64,000 bases of DNA from Oreohelix idahoensis (Eukaryota; Mollusca; Gastropoda; Stylommatophora; Oreohelicidae). This document shows positions 14,041 to 26,517 of this stretch, one piece after another (position 1 is the stretch's first letter; each line of letters starts with the position of its first letter). Under the pieces are notes generated by a model. That model was not told the DNA's origin. It was given only the letters and a program-made list of their open reading frames with translations, and did no database searches. The DNA is taken from assembly GCA_024509875.1 (NCBI GenBank), contig JAMPIV010005819.1, positions 255,501 to 319,500 of the forward strand, written 5' to 3'. The position numbers were made by a program, and so were the translations under genes.

Positions 14041-14218
14041 CTATCTTGTGTTGTCAGGGGAAACGTGAAAAGGAGTATTTTTTTGAAAAGATGTGTAGAC
14101 ATGGTTTCATTGGGTAGAGCTGCGAATATACTCAATTCAGAGCGTCTGTTCATTGCCACATCTTGTAATAAACCTACTAAGAAGCAGTGCGTTGAGCACC
14201 AGTGTATATTTTTTATAA

Positions 14219-14224
14219 AATAAA
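14219..14224 (+). terminator. Gypsy-A LTR polyadenylation signal
   Basis: AATAAA about 180 bp after the TATA box, as expected near the end of R. Another AATAAA lies at 14,167. Both recur in the 3' LTR, where they would be used. Confidence 0.5.
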
Positions 14225-15564
14225 GCCTGGGACATCGGCAGATCGGAGTTGTGCTATATTCATTGCCAGTCAACGAAACTGTTTATTATTTCTATGAATT
14301 GTGGTAAGCTTGAAATATTCAATATCTTTTAATGAAAATTGAATGTAAATTGATAATTTATGTCTGTATATATGTGTAGTTCAGTAGCGAACATGATATA
14401 AAGCCTATAGAGCTCCAGCCTGAACAGAAGGTGTCGGAGGAAAGTAAAACTGCATGGAATGGCCAAACAGTACACTGACACCTAGATTATTGACTAGAAA
14501 GAAATAATGCTGGAATTGCAGAGGCGTAGTAACCATTAGGGAGGAAAATACTGGTATAAAGTATTTCAGATGAAGCTGACAGTTGGCCTAACGCTCTGAA
14601 CTCAATGTTTGTGACGTATTGTGCTCAGTGTAGAACTAGAGGATAAATTGGTTATGAAGTAGGAGGTACAACCTTCTTGTTTCAGGGACCGTGGTCTTAA
14701 AGTTATTGAGCAGCACCTGGTCAGAGCTTTGCTGAAGCCAGAGGTGGACAGCATACTCCTTGGTCCATATAGCAACCAGTGGGGTGGCTCCAGAACTCAT
14801 TAAAGTAATCGAGCAGAGGAGGCCTTTACTGCAGTCATCACGAAAGATAAGAGAGTGTGGCCATGGAGCTCAACATTATGTACCCCCATCTTAAAATGAC
14901 ACTGTAAAATAAAATTAAGAGGGGAATTTAATTGTTTTAATGCCAGGAACTGAGAACATCTCCAATACTAGTTCCAACAAAGACAAACTATTGAAGTCAT
15001 GATGACAAATACCAACATAGCTTGAACAAAACAAAACCAGTATTACCTCATATTACCACTACACAACTGACACACATAGGATACTATTAATAATATATGT
15101 CACTACAAGATTCATATTGATAAATTCTGTACATATAACTTGTAATTAAAATTGATTGTGATTCCTGGTTCCCTTTGTATTTGAATCAGGACACATATAC
15201 ATTCATGACAGCACTGAATACATATTGTTATTTGAAAAGTTATCAGTGACTCCTTTAAGATATCCTCGTAGAGTGTTTTATGTATGTGAGTGTCACAGTG
15301 TTGTCAAGTGTGGTGGAATAAATTAAATTGTTTATCTGTCTGTTGTTGTTATGACTTACACTTCATCATACACATACCCTAGACATATAACGTAGTCATC
15401 ACACTATTCCAGAATAATTCTGACTGAGGTATACATATGTGGCAGCAAGTAAGGTTATCTATAATACACTACTCTTATTAGATATAGATACCTTCACAGC
15501 TGATCTCAGTCAGTACACTAAGTCCCCTATAAATATTTATAACATCCCACTTCACCACATATAT

Positions 15565-15582
15565 TGGGGGCTCGTCCGGGAT
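15565..15582 (+). other. Primer binding site, tRNA-Pro type
   Basis: TGGGGGCTCGTCCGGGAT, 5 nt after the LTR. This is an exact 18-base complement of the 3' end of tRNA-Pro (known from the mammalian gammaretrovirus primer site). It would prime minus-strand synthesis. The match indicates tRNA-Pro priming, not a gammaretrovirus: the pol gene is clearly Ty3/gypsy. Confidence 0.85.
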
Positions 15583-15762
15583 TTGGAATCTTTCCCTATT
15601 ACAAATATTGGGGGTAATTCACTTCAGGGAATAATAAGAATTAAAAGGTATCCTTGGGTGAAAATAAATAAGGTTGAGCTCATAGTGCCTGTGTTGTCCT
15701 AAGTTAGTTAGTCATAGATAAAATTGTTTAGTTACATATTTTAGACATTTATCTGTTAGACA

Positions 15763-17161
15763 ATGGCCGACCTGGCAAAATTTCGATCTGCTGCTGTACA
15801 GACTGCGAAAGAGTTAGGAATGGACGGGCAAATTATGATTTCTTATGTCACTGCGGAATGTGACAAATATATTGAACGGGAAGAAAGAAGATTAGAAAAA
15901 GAGGCCGAAAGAAAATTAGAGGCTGAGACTAAGAGGTTGCAGATTGAGGCTGAGGCTAAGAGGTTGCAGATTGAGGCTGATAAAGAGGCTAAAGCATTGG
16001 AAGCCGAGGAAAGAAGACAGGCTGCAGAAAGAGAAGAGAAGAAATTAGCTGCAGAAAGAGAAGAGAAGAAATTAGCTGCAGAAAGAGAAGAGAAGAAATT
16101 AGCTGCAGAAAGGGAAGAGAAGAAATTAGCTGCAGAAAGGGAAGACAAGAGATTAGCTGCAGGAAGGGAAGCAGAAGATAAGAGATTACAAAGGGAACAT
16201 GAGTTACGACTAAGGGAGTTTGAGTTTCAAGGCCATGCTCCTGAAAATGGCGCCAGTCCCTTTGCCTCTGATGCCACGGCTAGCCAAGGAGCCTCAACCT
16301 CAGCTATGAATTTTCATTTAGATTATTTTGTTGAGAAAGACGATGATATAGAGAGCTATCTAAATAGGTATGAACTATTAGCTACCACATATGGGTTAGA
16401 GAGAGAAAGGTGGAGCTTAAAGTTATCTCAGGGACTTCGTGGGGCAGCTTATGAAGTTTTTGCAAAAATGAGCAGAGGTGATCAGGAAAATTATGACATG
16501 CTAAAGCAGGCTCTTTTGTTAAGATATGAAAAGAATGCAGAATTTTATAGGAAAAAAATTTAGGAATGCTAAACTACTGTCAGGTGAAACCTATCACCAG
16601 TTCTCTGCACGAATAGAGACATACTTGGAGAAATGGACTTCTCTGGGGAAAACCCAAGATCTTAAGGAAATGGTCCTTATAGAGCAATTAAGAGAGTCCA
16701 TGGCTCCAGACCTGAGAAAGTTTCTCATGGAACAAGGTGCAGAGAGGCTGGGTGAGTTGCTAAATGTTGCTGAAAGGTATCAAGCAGCTCAAGCAGAGGT
16801 AACAGGTAATAAAAAGAAACAAGTGGATAACTTTAGGGCACCCCAGAACTTTAATAAATTTGATCCTAGGGATCAAAACAAAGGTAAGCACCAGTTTGAT
16901 AGGCCACGGTATGAAAATAAAAATAAAACCCCACAATTCGATGAAAGGAAATATGATGAAAGAAAATCTTTCAACCAAGGAAAAAGGTGGTGTAAAAATT
17001 GTAAGATGAACAATCATGACACTGACCATTGTAGAAGGAAACCTCCTCATTGTGCTGCTATGACATCGGGGAAAAAGGAAAAGAAGGTCAAACCTGAAGA
17101 ACTACAGGAACCATACCACCCCCAGTGTGTGAAGATGTCATCTGTAATGGTGTCACTATAA
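15763..17161 (+). pseudogene. gag: Gypsy-A gag (coiled coil, SCAN-like capsid segment, zinc knuckle), frameshifted
   Basis: Structural protein of the particle. Residues 1-30 (MADLAKFRSAAVQTAKELG) precede a highly charged coiled coil. Its core is five 27-bp repeats (16,019-16,153) encoding AAEREEKKL. A capsid-like region follows, with NRYELLATTYGLERERWSLK. After an apparent one-base insertion in an A run (about 16,556) comes FRNAKLLSGETYHQFSARIE, then VLIEQLRESMAPDLRKF, resembling the SCAN/capsid C-terminal fold. The end has one perfect zinc knuckle, CKNCKMNNHDTDHC (CX2CX4HX4C). The frame ends at 17,161, overlapping the pol frame, which is -1 relative to it. I see no correctly phased slippery heptamer there. 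The A-run shift is most likely a mutation. Confidence 0.85.
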
Positions 17162-20100
17162 GGTGTTTATATGATACCGGTTTAGATTACGATTCCGTTG
17201 TGAGTTCTCACCTGGTGCAGGCCGATCAATACACCACAGAAACAGTGGAGATTCAAACTGCAACCAAGGATGTAGCTACCATGACACTTCCCGTCGCCCG
17301 AATAAAAGTGAAAACGCGATATGTGGAAGGAATCATAAAAGCAGCAGTGATAAATGAGCCAATCTACCCTCTGATATTGGCGTGTAGATATGTCTTCTTG
17401 GGGAATCCCAAGAGACCTGTGATATTGGCAACAGTGCAGACCAGATCACAGTATAAAAAGGAGGAGGATAATCCAATAAATACTCATCCAGATGAGATGA
17501 GGAAGGCACAGGCTGAGGACAAAACACTCAAGCCATGTTTCAAGAAGTTGCCCAAATCTCATACACCTCCAGGCAAGGGAGAGTTTTATATGAAGAACAA
17601 ACTGATATATAGGAAGGCTGGATCTGAATCCAATGGTCACGGACAGCTGGTCCTTCCCACTTCATATAGGACTAAAGTGTTGGAACTAGGGCATGCGATT
17701 CCCTTCAGTGGTCATATGGGAATCAGCGCAACAGGACAGCGAATAGCTTGTCACTATTTCTGTCCAGGAATAACTGAAGATATCAAAAGATATGTAAAAT
17801 CCTGTCCAGAGTGCCAACGAGTAGCACCTAAACATTGGACTGCACCAGCAACTCTGGGGGAAATGCCCATAGTGGGAACACCCTTTGAGAGAGTTGCCGT
17901 GGATCTTGTGGGACCTCTCACCCGAACCAAGAGAAGGAACAGCTACATTCTGACTCTGGTGGACACTTGTTCTATGTGGGGAGAGGCAGTAGCCCTGTCA
18001 TCGATTGATTCTAAACATGTGGCAGAGGCATTGCTCACAATTTTCACAAGGTTAGGTTTTCCCAATCAAATCTTGACTGATAATGGCTCTCAGTTCAAGG
18101 GGAAACTAACTGAAGAAGTTTTCAGGATCTTCCAGGCCAAACACTTCCATTGTAGTGTGTGTACCATCCCCAAGGGAACGGCCAAGTGGAAAGATTTAAC
18201 GGCACGTTGATGTCGATCCTGAGAAAGTTGGCACACGAAAAACCAGATACATGGGACCAGTACCTGCACGCCGCCCTCTTTGCTTATCGGGAGGTACCCC
18301 ATAGCTCAACCGGTATGGCCCCGGCAACATTATTGTTTGGAAGGCCAATAAAAGGTCCACTCGAAGCTTTGTTAAGAACGTGGACTGATGAAAAGGCAGA
18401 GGAAAACATTACATCTTCATACCAATATGTGAATGAGCTGACCACTCGTTTAAAAACTGGCTGGAAACTTGCCAATGAAAATTTGAAACAAGCCAGGAAG
18501 AAACATGCTGCCTATTATAACAGGAAGGCGAAAGACAGAGATTTGGCTGTGGGAGAGAAGGTACTGCTTCTTCTCCCCGGGAGTCAGAATAAGTTACAGA
18601 TTGGATGGCAAGGTCCATATACAGTTTTAGAGAAGGTGTCTAGAACAAATTATAAGATAGATAAGAAGGGGAAAGAAAAAATCTATCATGTGAATCTCCT
18701 GAAGAAATATTTGGAAAGAGAACATCAGGAAGAGACACACTTGTTGACCTTGTCCATCGCCATGGAGATGAAAAAGGAACCACTTTCATCATTTGAATAT
18801 CCATTACACCCCTGTGAGACAGCAGCACAGGTGAAAATCAGTACACATTTAACGAAAACTCAGAAAGAGAGAGTGCAACAGGTTCTAAATAATCATGCAG
18901 AGGTGTTAACAGACCGACCATGGCATACAAACCTATTGGAATATGATATGAAACTGATAGACCCCACACCTGTCTGTATGAAACCATACTCGATTCCGTT
19001 TGCTAAGGAGAAAGCTTTGAAGGAAGAGATAGACTATCTGTTGAAGGAAGGAATTATTTCGCACAGTGAATCTTCGTATAGTTCCGGTGTTGTACTCTTA
19101 AGGAAGCCCTCTGGAGAACATAGACTCTGTATAGATTACAGGAGACTGAATGCTATTACAGAAGGACAGGTGGATCCATTGCCAGATACAAATCAGTTGT
19201 TTGCCAGACTAAATAAAGCTAAATATTTCTCAAAAGTGGATCTGAGTAAAGGATACTATCAGATTCCAGTAAAGCCTGAGGTTAGACCATACCTAGCTTT
19301 TAGTACCTCAGAAGGACACTATGAGTTTAATAGATTGCCATTTGGATTGAAGAATACGCCTAGTATCTTCTCTAGAATGATGAGAAAATTATTGGACCCT
19401 CTGAATAATCCATGTATAACAAATTTCATGGATGATATCCTTATAGCAACAGAAACATTTGAGGAACACATTGACTCTCTGAATATGCTGTTTGATCGAC
19501 TTGGGGAAGCAAATTTAACAGCCCGACCAACCAAATGTTGCGTTGGATGTAAAGAATTGGAATTTTTGGGACACACAGTTTATCAGGGAAACATGACCCC
19601 TGACCCAAAGAATTTAGAGAAACTACAGAAAGCCCCGAGACCACAAACCAAGAAGGACGTGAGATCCTTTGTCTCATTATGTGGTTTCTACCAGAAGTAT
19701 ATCAAAAACTTTAATTCCATATGTGCACCGTTAACTGATTTGACACGTAAAGGACATCCAGATCGCATTACATGGACACCACAATGTGAAATGGCTTACC
19801 AGGAATTGAAGGAAAAGCTCACAAGCAAACCTATTTTGAAATTACCTGACTTAAGTCAAGAATTCATAGTAAGGACGGATGCCAGTAATATTGGGTTAGG
19901 TGCAACTCTACTACAGAAATCAGATGCATTGGATGGGGAATGAAGCCCAGTGGCATATGCTAGCAGAAAGTTGAATAAAGCTGAAATCAACTACTCAACT
20001 AGCGAAAAAGAATGTCTTGCAGTAATATGGGCAATAAAGAAATTCAATATTTATCTGTATGGGAAGGCATTTAAGTTGCAAACGGATCACAAACCTTTAT

Positions 20101-20267
20101 CGTTTCTAGCACAGGCTAGGCATGAGAACTCTAGGTTACTCCGATGGTCCTTACTTTTGGCTCCATATAATTTTAGCATTGAGTATATATCTGGAAAAAC
20201 AAATTTGGGAGCGGATTTTTTAAGCCGCCATCCGTGTGATGAGAATCACCCTAAACCCCAGAAATAA
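17125..20267 (+). pseudogene. pol: Gypsy-A pol: protease-integrase-RT-RNase H, broken
   Basis: 17,125-18,210: protease active site LYDTG; then the integrase H2C2 region (GHAIPFSGHMG ... CPECQ); AVDLVGPL (D260) and LTDNGSQF (D319). A frameshift near 18,158 follows. The next frame (18,159-19,943) opens with the catalytic glutamate in GNGQVERFN and continues to a GPY/F module (IGWQGPYTVLEKV). Reverse transcriptase comes next: CIDYRRLNAIT, FSKVDLSKGYYQIPV, FNRLPFGLKN and the catalytic FMDD (residues 423-426 of this frame), then the RNase H start (RTDASNIGLGATLLQ). An in-frame TGA at 19,941 interrupts it. 19,950-20,267 completes RNase H (YASRKLN, SEKECLAVIWAIKKF, TDHKPL, ADFLSRH). Integrase precedes RT. 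Not translatable as one protein as it stands. Confidence 0.92.
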
Positions 20268-20323
20268 TAATAAATTTCTCTATGTGTATATAGAATAAAG
20301 GACTGACATATAATGTCTGTTTT

Positions 20324-20334
20324 AAGAGGGGAGA
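20324..20334 (+). other. Gypsy-A polypurine tract
   Basis: AAGAGGGGAGA directly abuts the TG of the 3' LTR, the expected primer for plus-strand synthesis. Confidence 0.85.
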
Positions 20335-22602
20335 TGTCGTGGAATATTCTAATCCACATATATAAATTATCAGGTAAATATAAAGCCTAACAAATACATT
20401 TAATAAAGAAAAGAGCAATGGTAAAAGAACAGTGCTGTCACAATGACTGTACTCGAAATCCCCCTTGTTTTCTGCTTCGTCTGCAAATTGTAACGCTTTC
20501 ACGTTGATAGTAAAAGCCTACTGTGTCGCTGCACGCTTTCTTCAATGAAACGTGTATTTCTTGGAAAAACCTTGAGATACGCAAGCTGATCAATGACCTA
20601 GATTTAATATTTCATTCATTCCATACACGGCGTAACTAAAAGACAGATAAAGCAGGAGAGAGAGAGGGGCGAATGAAGGCAGGAAGCATGCAATACTAAA
20701 CACGCGTCGCGCGATATACAATTGCTGCCATCACGCGTGTAAGGCCACTAGCAATAACTTTTTTTCATATAGTCAGTGAAAAAGAAACACATATTTTGAA
20801 CGCAGCCACTTAGCTCTTTTAAATTTGTATATTTGGGTTCCTTAGGGTTTGCTGACAAAGAATATGTAAAACGTTACGCAAATAGTCTAGGAATTACCAA
20901 ATTATAACCAAAATAAAGTAGTGGGGGTGCCTGACAGCATGAAATCATTTCTGCTCATAAATTTTTTTTATAACGTGTTTGAAAAAACATTACGTTACAG
21001 AAATAGCCTACCATGTTAACTCCTATTTGATTGGAGCGCCACAAATGTAAGACTAAACACGATTGGTCAGGCTATAAATACTATCTTGTGTTGTCAGGGG
21101 AAACGTGAAAAGGAGTATTTTTTTTGAAAAGATGTGTAGACATGGTTTCATTGGGTAGAGCTGCGAATATACTCAATTCAGAGCGTCTGTTCATTGCCAC
21201 ATCTTGTAATAAACCTACTAAGAAGCAGTGCGTTGAGCACCAGTGTATATTTTTTATAAAATAAAGCCTGGGACATCGGCAGATCGGAGTTGTGCTATAT
21301 TCATTGCCAGTCAACGAAACTGTTTATTATTTCTATGAATTGTGGTAAGCTTGAAATATTCAATATCTTTTAATGAAAATTGAATGTAAATTGATAATTT
21401 ATGTCTGTATATATATGTGTAGTTCAGTAGCGAACATGATATAAAGCCTATAGAGCTCCAGCCTGAACAGAAGGTGTCGGAGGAAAGTAAAACTGCATGG
21501 AATGGCCAAACAGTACACTGACACCTAGATTATTGACTAGAAAGAAATAATGCTGGAATTGCAGAGGCGTAGTAACCATTAGGGAGGAAAATACTGGTAT
21601 AAAGTATTTCAGATGAAGCTGACAGTTGGCCTAACGCTCTGAACTCAATGTTTGTGACGTATTGTGCTCAGTGTAGAACTAGAGGATAAATTGGTTATGA
21701 AGTAGGAGGTACAACCTTCTTGTTTCAGGGACCGTGGTCTTAAAGTTATTGAGCAGCACCTGGTCAGAGCTTTGCTGAAGCCAGAGGTGGACAGCATACT
21801 CCTTGGTCCATATAGCAACCAGTGGGGTGGCTCCAGAACTCATTAAAGTAATCGAGCAGAGGAGGCCTTTACTGCAGTCATCACGAAAGATAAGAGAGTG
21901 TGGCCATGGAGCTCAACATTATGTACCCCCATCTTAAAATGACACTGTAAAATAAAATTAAGAGGGGAATTTAATTGTTTTAATGCCAGGAACTGAGAAC
22001 ATCTCCAATACTAGTTCCAACAAAGACAAACTATTGAAGTCATGATGACAAATACCAACATAGCTTGAACAAAACAAAACCAGTATTACCTCATATTACC
22101 ACTACACAACTGACACACATAGGATACTATTAATAATATATGTCACTACAAGATTCATATTGATAAATTCTGTACATATAACTTGTAATTAAAATTGATT
22201 GTGATTCCTGGTTCCCTTTGTATTTGAATCAGGACACATATACATTCATGACAGCACTGAATACATATTGTTATTTGAAAAGTTATCAGTGACTCCTTTA
22301 AGATATCCTCGTAGAGTGTTTTATGTATGTGAGTGTCACAGTGTTGTCAAGTGTGGTGGAATAAATTAAATTGTTTATCTGTCTGTTGTTGTTATGACTT
22401 ACACTTCATCATACACATACCCTAGACATATAACGTAGTCATCACACTACTCCAGAATAATTCTGACTGAGGTATACATATGTGGCAGCAAGTAAGGTTA
22501 TCTATAATACACTACTCTTATTAGATATAGATACCTTCACAGCTGATCTCAGTCAGTACACTAAGTCCCCTATAAATATTTATAACATCCCACTTCACCA
22601 CA
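20335..22602 (+). repeat. Gypsy-A 3' LTR (2268 bp)
   Basis: Begins TGTCGTGG right after the polypurine tract and ends TTCACCACA, followed by the target duplicate CTGCC. Nearly identical to the 5' LTR; visible changes include T/C at 20,877, A/G at 20,918 and one extra TA in a short TA run near 21,412. Confidence 0.93.
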
Positions 22603-22607
22603 CTGCC

Positions 22608-23130
22608 TCATAAACTTGCAATATTACCAGGCCAAAACCTGGAATGAAAAGACATTCACAAAACTTGTAGGGTCCTATAGTTTTCCCTACAAACAGACAA
22701 CATCACGTATAAACATTAAATCAGACACAGGACAGTTACCTCAATACCTCAGCCAGTTCAATTTTAGTACTCATTTCCTTGATACATAGTATGTTAGATT
22801 CATTCGTCCATGATTGTCTTCCATACCATAATTAGGTTAAGTACAAAATAGTAAGTAACATCTTGATAACATCATGTTTATATATCCTGTCATCCTATCC
22901 TACGTTCTTGAACAATGTGTCGTTCCAATAGGAAATATTCATTCAAATACCTTAATAGACTTACAGTTGCACTTGTGCCATAATTAGCAAATATCTTACA
23001 CTGTTTTCATTTCTGGCCTGTCGTCTTTAAAACTGCACACGTTTGTAAGGAAATCCGTTACACATTTGGCCTATTTTCTCCTTCTAACACATCATCGAAC
23101 ACGTAAGTGGGTAACTACAGGCAAACAACA

Positions 23131-23225
<95 letters not shown>

Positions 23226-26200
23226 CCCTCAGCTAACACACATAAGCTGATACTGGCTCTTAATGGGCCTCTTTAGTCTGCTTTCAATACAGGCGGCAAA
23301 AGAATTTTCAGCTCACAATTGCGCTTCTTAGCCTTGTGTTTAATTTTCAAAAAGGTTGTGGCATTATGCTACCAAGTTCAAGGCTTTTTATAACGCCGTG
23401 TTCGACCAGTCGAAACACAGACAAAACTGGCGTTAAGAATTTTCCTTCTGCCTGTTTTTCAGCCCTTTCGTACAATCTGAATAAGTTTAAATATTTATTA
23501 TCTAACTTAGTTCTGGGCCGATTTTAATTATTTAAAGCTCTAATAAAACTAGGAATTGATCTGTATCGTTCTAGCTATTAATATTTTAGTTAGCCCAGTG
23601 CATTTAGATATGTGCATACTTTAACTAACTAAATTGGGGATTACCCTGAAGTGAAATTATCATTAAAACGGATTTTTCTCGTACAATAAAATTTTATTAT
23701 GAGGAAGTCTGTACACTAACCTCTTAAGTAATATCCCCGCCGTAAATTGAGCTATTTCTTTCTGGTTACAAATCTTTAGTTATTAAGAAATAAAATATCT
23801 TCGTTCTGTCAAAAACACAAAATAGGCCCCTATATCAAGCATCAAAAGGGTTTCCTATACCTAACATAAAAAGGCGTGATTCTATTGGTTGTTAAATTTT
23901 GTACTGTTTATCTTCGATATTTTCGAGCGGTAAATTTGACGTGTTGTAATACAGACCAAAACACGACATCTGGTACCCAGTTCATGAAACTCAGCAATGG
24001 AAAGACTGAGTATTATCCCTAACCCTAGTTCCCGTGGGCTTTGTGGAATCAAATAATAAGACTGTCACTCACTCAGCCATGTTGTACGAAGCGACTAATA
24101 TAAGGTTTGCATGAGGCTCATCATGTACAACAAATTGCTTCAGAATCCACCTTTGCAAGAGCAAATGAATGCTTTGGGGCAGGTTTCCTGTCAGGGTAGT
24201 CAGCTGCATTAATGGGAATGCTTCACGAGGAGAGTGAAAGGGAATGATGGTGATAAATTATCTGGGAAGATAAGATACTTTAAAGTCTTGCCGATTCTTG
24301 TTTTGTGTGTGTGCGTTGGTGTCGAAAACAACTTGCACAGATATCACACATTATTTAGTTGATGGATGTGCAATAAGTCTACAGCAATCCATATTGACGT
24401 TATACGCCACCATCATCATCTAGAGCTGCTTCACGCTGCATAGGCGATAATGTGACAGTTTTTTTTACCGAACGTAGAATACTCGTAGACAGATTTACAG
24501 CGGAACACTATAGGAAGTATAGATAAAACACGTGCAGTAACTGACAGATGGCATCCAATCATTAATATAAGATATGAAAGTAATCTTCAACATCTTTTGC
24601 TCTATTCACAACAGCAACAGTGCCAACAAAAGTGTACGCAGCAAGTGAAAACAAAATAGTTTAAATCAAGAAAAGAATATCTATATACATCGAAATACAC
24701 CGAAAGAAGCGAAAACGATGTCAACTATCTTTGATCTATATACTGTATAATTATAAGATTTGACGGAAAATTTAGTAAGTTCTACAACTGCGCAGGTTTC
24801 CCCTTTAAAAAAAATTGTGAGCACCGGAAGATAATTTAGTACTGATTTACAGAAAGCATATTACTTGAAGGAACGTGGATCGTGATAATAAACAAATCAA
24901 TTGAAGAGGGCGCCAAGTCATAAGATTCAAAATCTTGTATCGATGTTTCTTCAAGTGCAATCCAGCTTATCCTGTGTCACTTTTATTCTCACAATCGTTG
25001 TCGTGTCTTTGTATTAGCAGACCCAAACGCTATGATCTCTCATTAATCACTGGCTTTAATAAATAAAACATTTATAACACCAATTGCCTCGAATATCATA
25101 TGTTCTTCACTTCAATAAGCTTTGTATCCATTGTATACTTATGTGTGTTGTTGGTGCTGCTGAAGCTGAAAATAGCAACAAATGTCATCTTGTCTCTGAG
25201 CTGCCAAAGCAAAATCAAAAACAAAAAAAGATCTCCATTATATTTTCGACTTTGTAAGCACGTAAGCATTTAATGACTCTTATAAGAGAAAAATTAAAGT
25301 ACTCCGAATGTCAGTAAAAATTAAAACAAACATAACAATAAGGATGATTTTTACTTTTAAGTTTCCTTTCCGATTTAAATGTTAATGATGTATAGGTTTG
25401 TCTAGGGTTGACTTTTGCAATATAGCTTTTTTCTGGGATGTAATGATTTATGTTTATCTTGTTAATTCTATGAGCCGCATAAAGGCTTTGTTATCCCTTG
25501 ATTGGAATCATGTAGTGCTTGTTTCAATGTAATGTAACGACACATTGACCGCATTCAGAATATCAGTATTTTTCTGGCTTAATTATTTTTTGTTTTGTTT
25601 CCTATGCACATTTATTCAGCAACTCTTTTTAAACTATTAGGAAACCCCCTACTCACTTCGGTCCCCACCATAATTTACTTGCGAGTGAAAATATTGGCAT
25701 TCATGCATCCGATTTTTTCCTTTATATTACAAATATAAATACCCTAACTGACAAATGCGTTATGCCTTTTTTTAAAATAAGCTGCAAATGAGAGGAGTAT
25801 TGAAAAATATTAATGTCTGTTATTATAAACACGGTTAGCTTCCCACATGAATAGCGTATGATTATTTGGCTTGTTAGACATGTTTACATGCAGATCACCA
25901 TAATTGGACTAAGGCAAATTAGATAATATCTGATCTAGGCAAATTAGATAATATCTGATCTAATATGACGGCTCGTTGCGTTCGATATGTTCGTCGCTAT
26001 TCATCGAAAACCGTGTCTGGAACATGTGAATATGGCGACGAGAAGCTCTCAGCTGGTGATTCATCAGACTTTTGTGATGCTGGTTTTATTCATGCTTTCG
26101 TCTAAGTTGCCAAAATTTGCATTATTATCGCGATCTTCACCAAAGTGTGGGGAATTCCACAGTCGACAAGCATTTAACTAACAGTTACTATTTCAGTCTA

Positions 26201-26509
26201 CTGTTTGTTAGGTTGCATAATACCACGATTTTCTGAAGCTGCTTCTTCGCCTACGCGGTTTTCTTTCAACTAGGAATGTGTTTTGAATAGGATCTTGGTA
26301 CGTTGTCATACAATGTCTGTTTGGTTCTCTTAAACGCTGCATAAGTCTTTAGCTGATGCTGTACTATTTCCAATTCACTGTTGCATGTGTCATTTTTAAA
26401 TGTGATCTATGCATATAATTTTAAGATTCTCTATGACTAACGACAAAAAAAAAAAAAAAAACTACATAATTGCTAACGTTATATTTTTCTTTTCTTTTCA
26501 AATTTTACT
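22608..26509. other. 3.9 kb with no gene recognised
   Basis: AT-rich sequence with only short frames lacking motifs (for example 23,336-23,527 and 25,987-26,181). A (TA)n tract lies inside it. A 24-bp direct duplication (GGCAAATTAGATAATATCTGATCTA) occurs at about 25,912-25,963. I see no splice-supported exon. Confidence 0.4.
23134..23223. repeat. (TA)n microsatellite
   Basis: About 90 bp of pure TA. No element end abuts it. Confidence 0.95.
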
Positions 26510-26517
26510 GTGTAGAT

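Larger units (their letters stand above)
13290..15559 (+). repeat. Gypsy-A 5' LTR (2270 bp)
   Basis: Starts TGTCGTGGAATATTC and ends CACTTCACCACA (TG...CA). Compared with the 3' LTR it has an extra 5 bp near 13,515 and a handful of base changes. It contains a promoter-like block at 14,021-14,040 and polyadenylation signals at 14,167 and 14,219. That places R roughly at 14,060-14,240 and leaves a long U5 of about 1.3 kb. Confidence 0.93.
13290..22602 (+). mobile_element. Gypsy-A: complete Gmr1-like Ty3/gypsy LTR retrotransposon
   Basis: 9.3 kb with LTRs 13,290-15,559 and 20,335-22,602, flanked by the 5-bp target duplication CTGCC (13,285-13,289 and 22,603-22,607). Internal order on the plus strand: tRNA-Pro-type primer site, gag, protease, integrase, reverse transcriptase, RNase H, polypurine tract. 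Integrase before RT is unlike ordinary Ty3/gypsy and defines Gmr1-like elements. The LTRs differ by roughly five substitutions and a few small indels over 2.27 kb, so insertion is recent. Nevertheless the coding region has two apparent frameshifts, a gag/pol frame change and one in-frame TGA. No env frame follows RNase H. Confidence 0.93.

Noticed and set aside
15565..15582. Gammaretrovirus because of the tRNA-Pro primer site
   Set aside because: RT, integrase (GPY/F) and domain order are Ty3/gypsy (Gmr1-like), and there is no env frame.
17062..17161. Programmed -1 frameshift between Gypsy-A gag and pol
   Set aside because: The frames overlap, but I find no slippery heptamer in the correct phase; it could equally be an indel.
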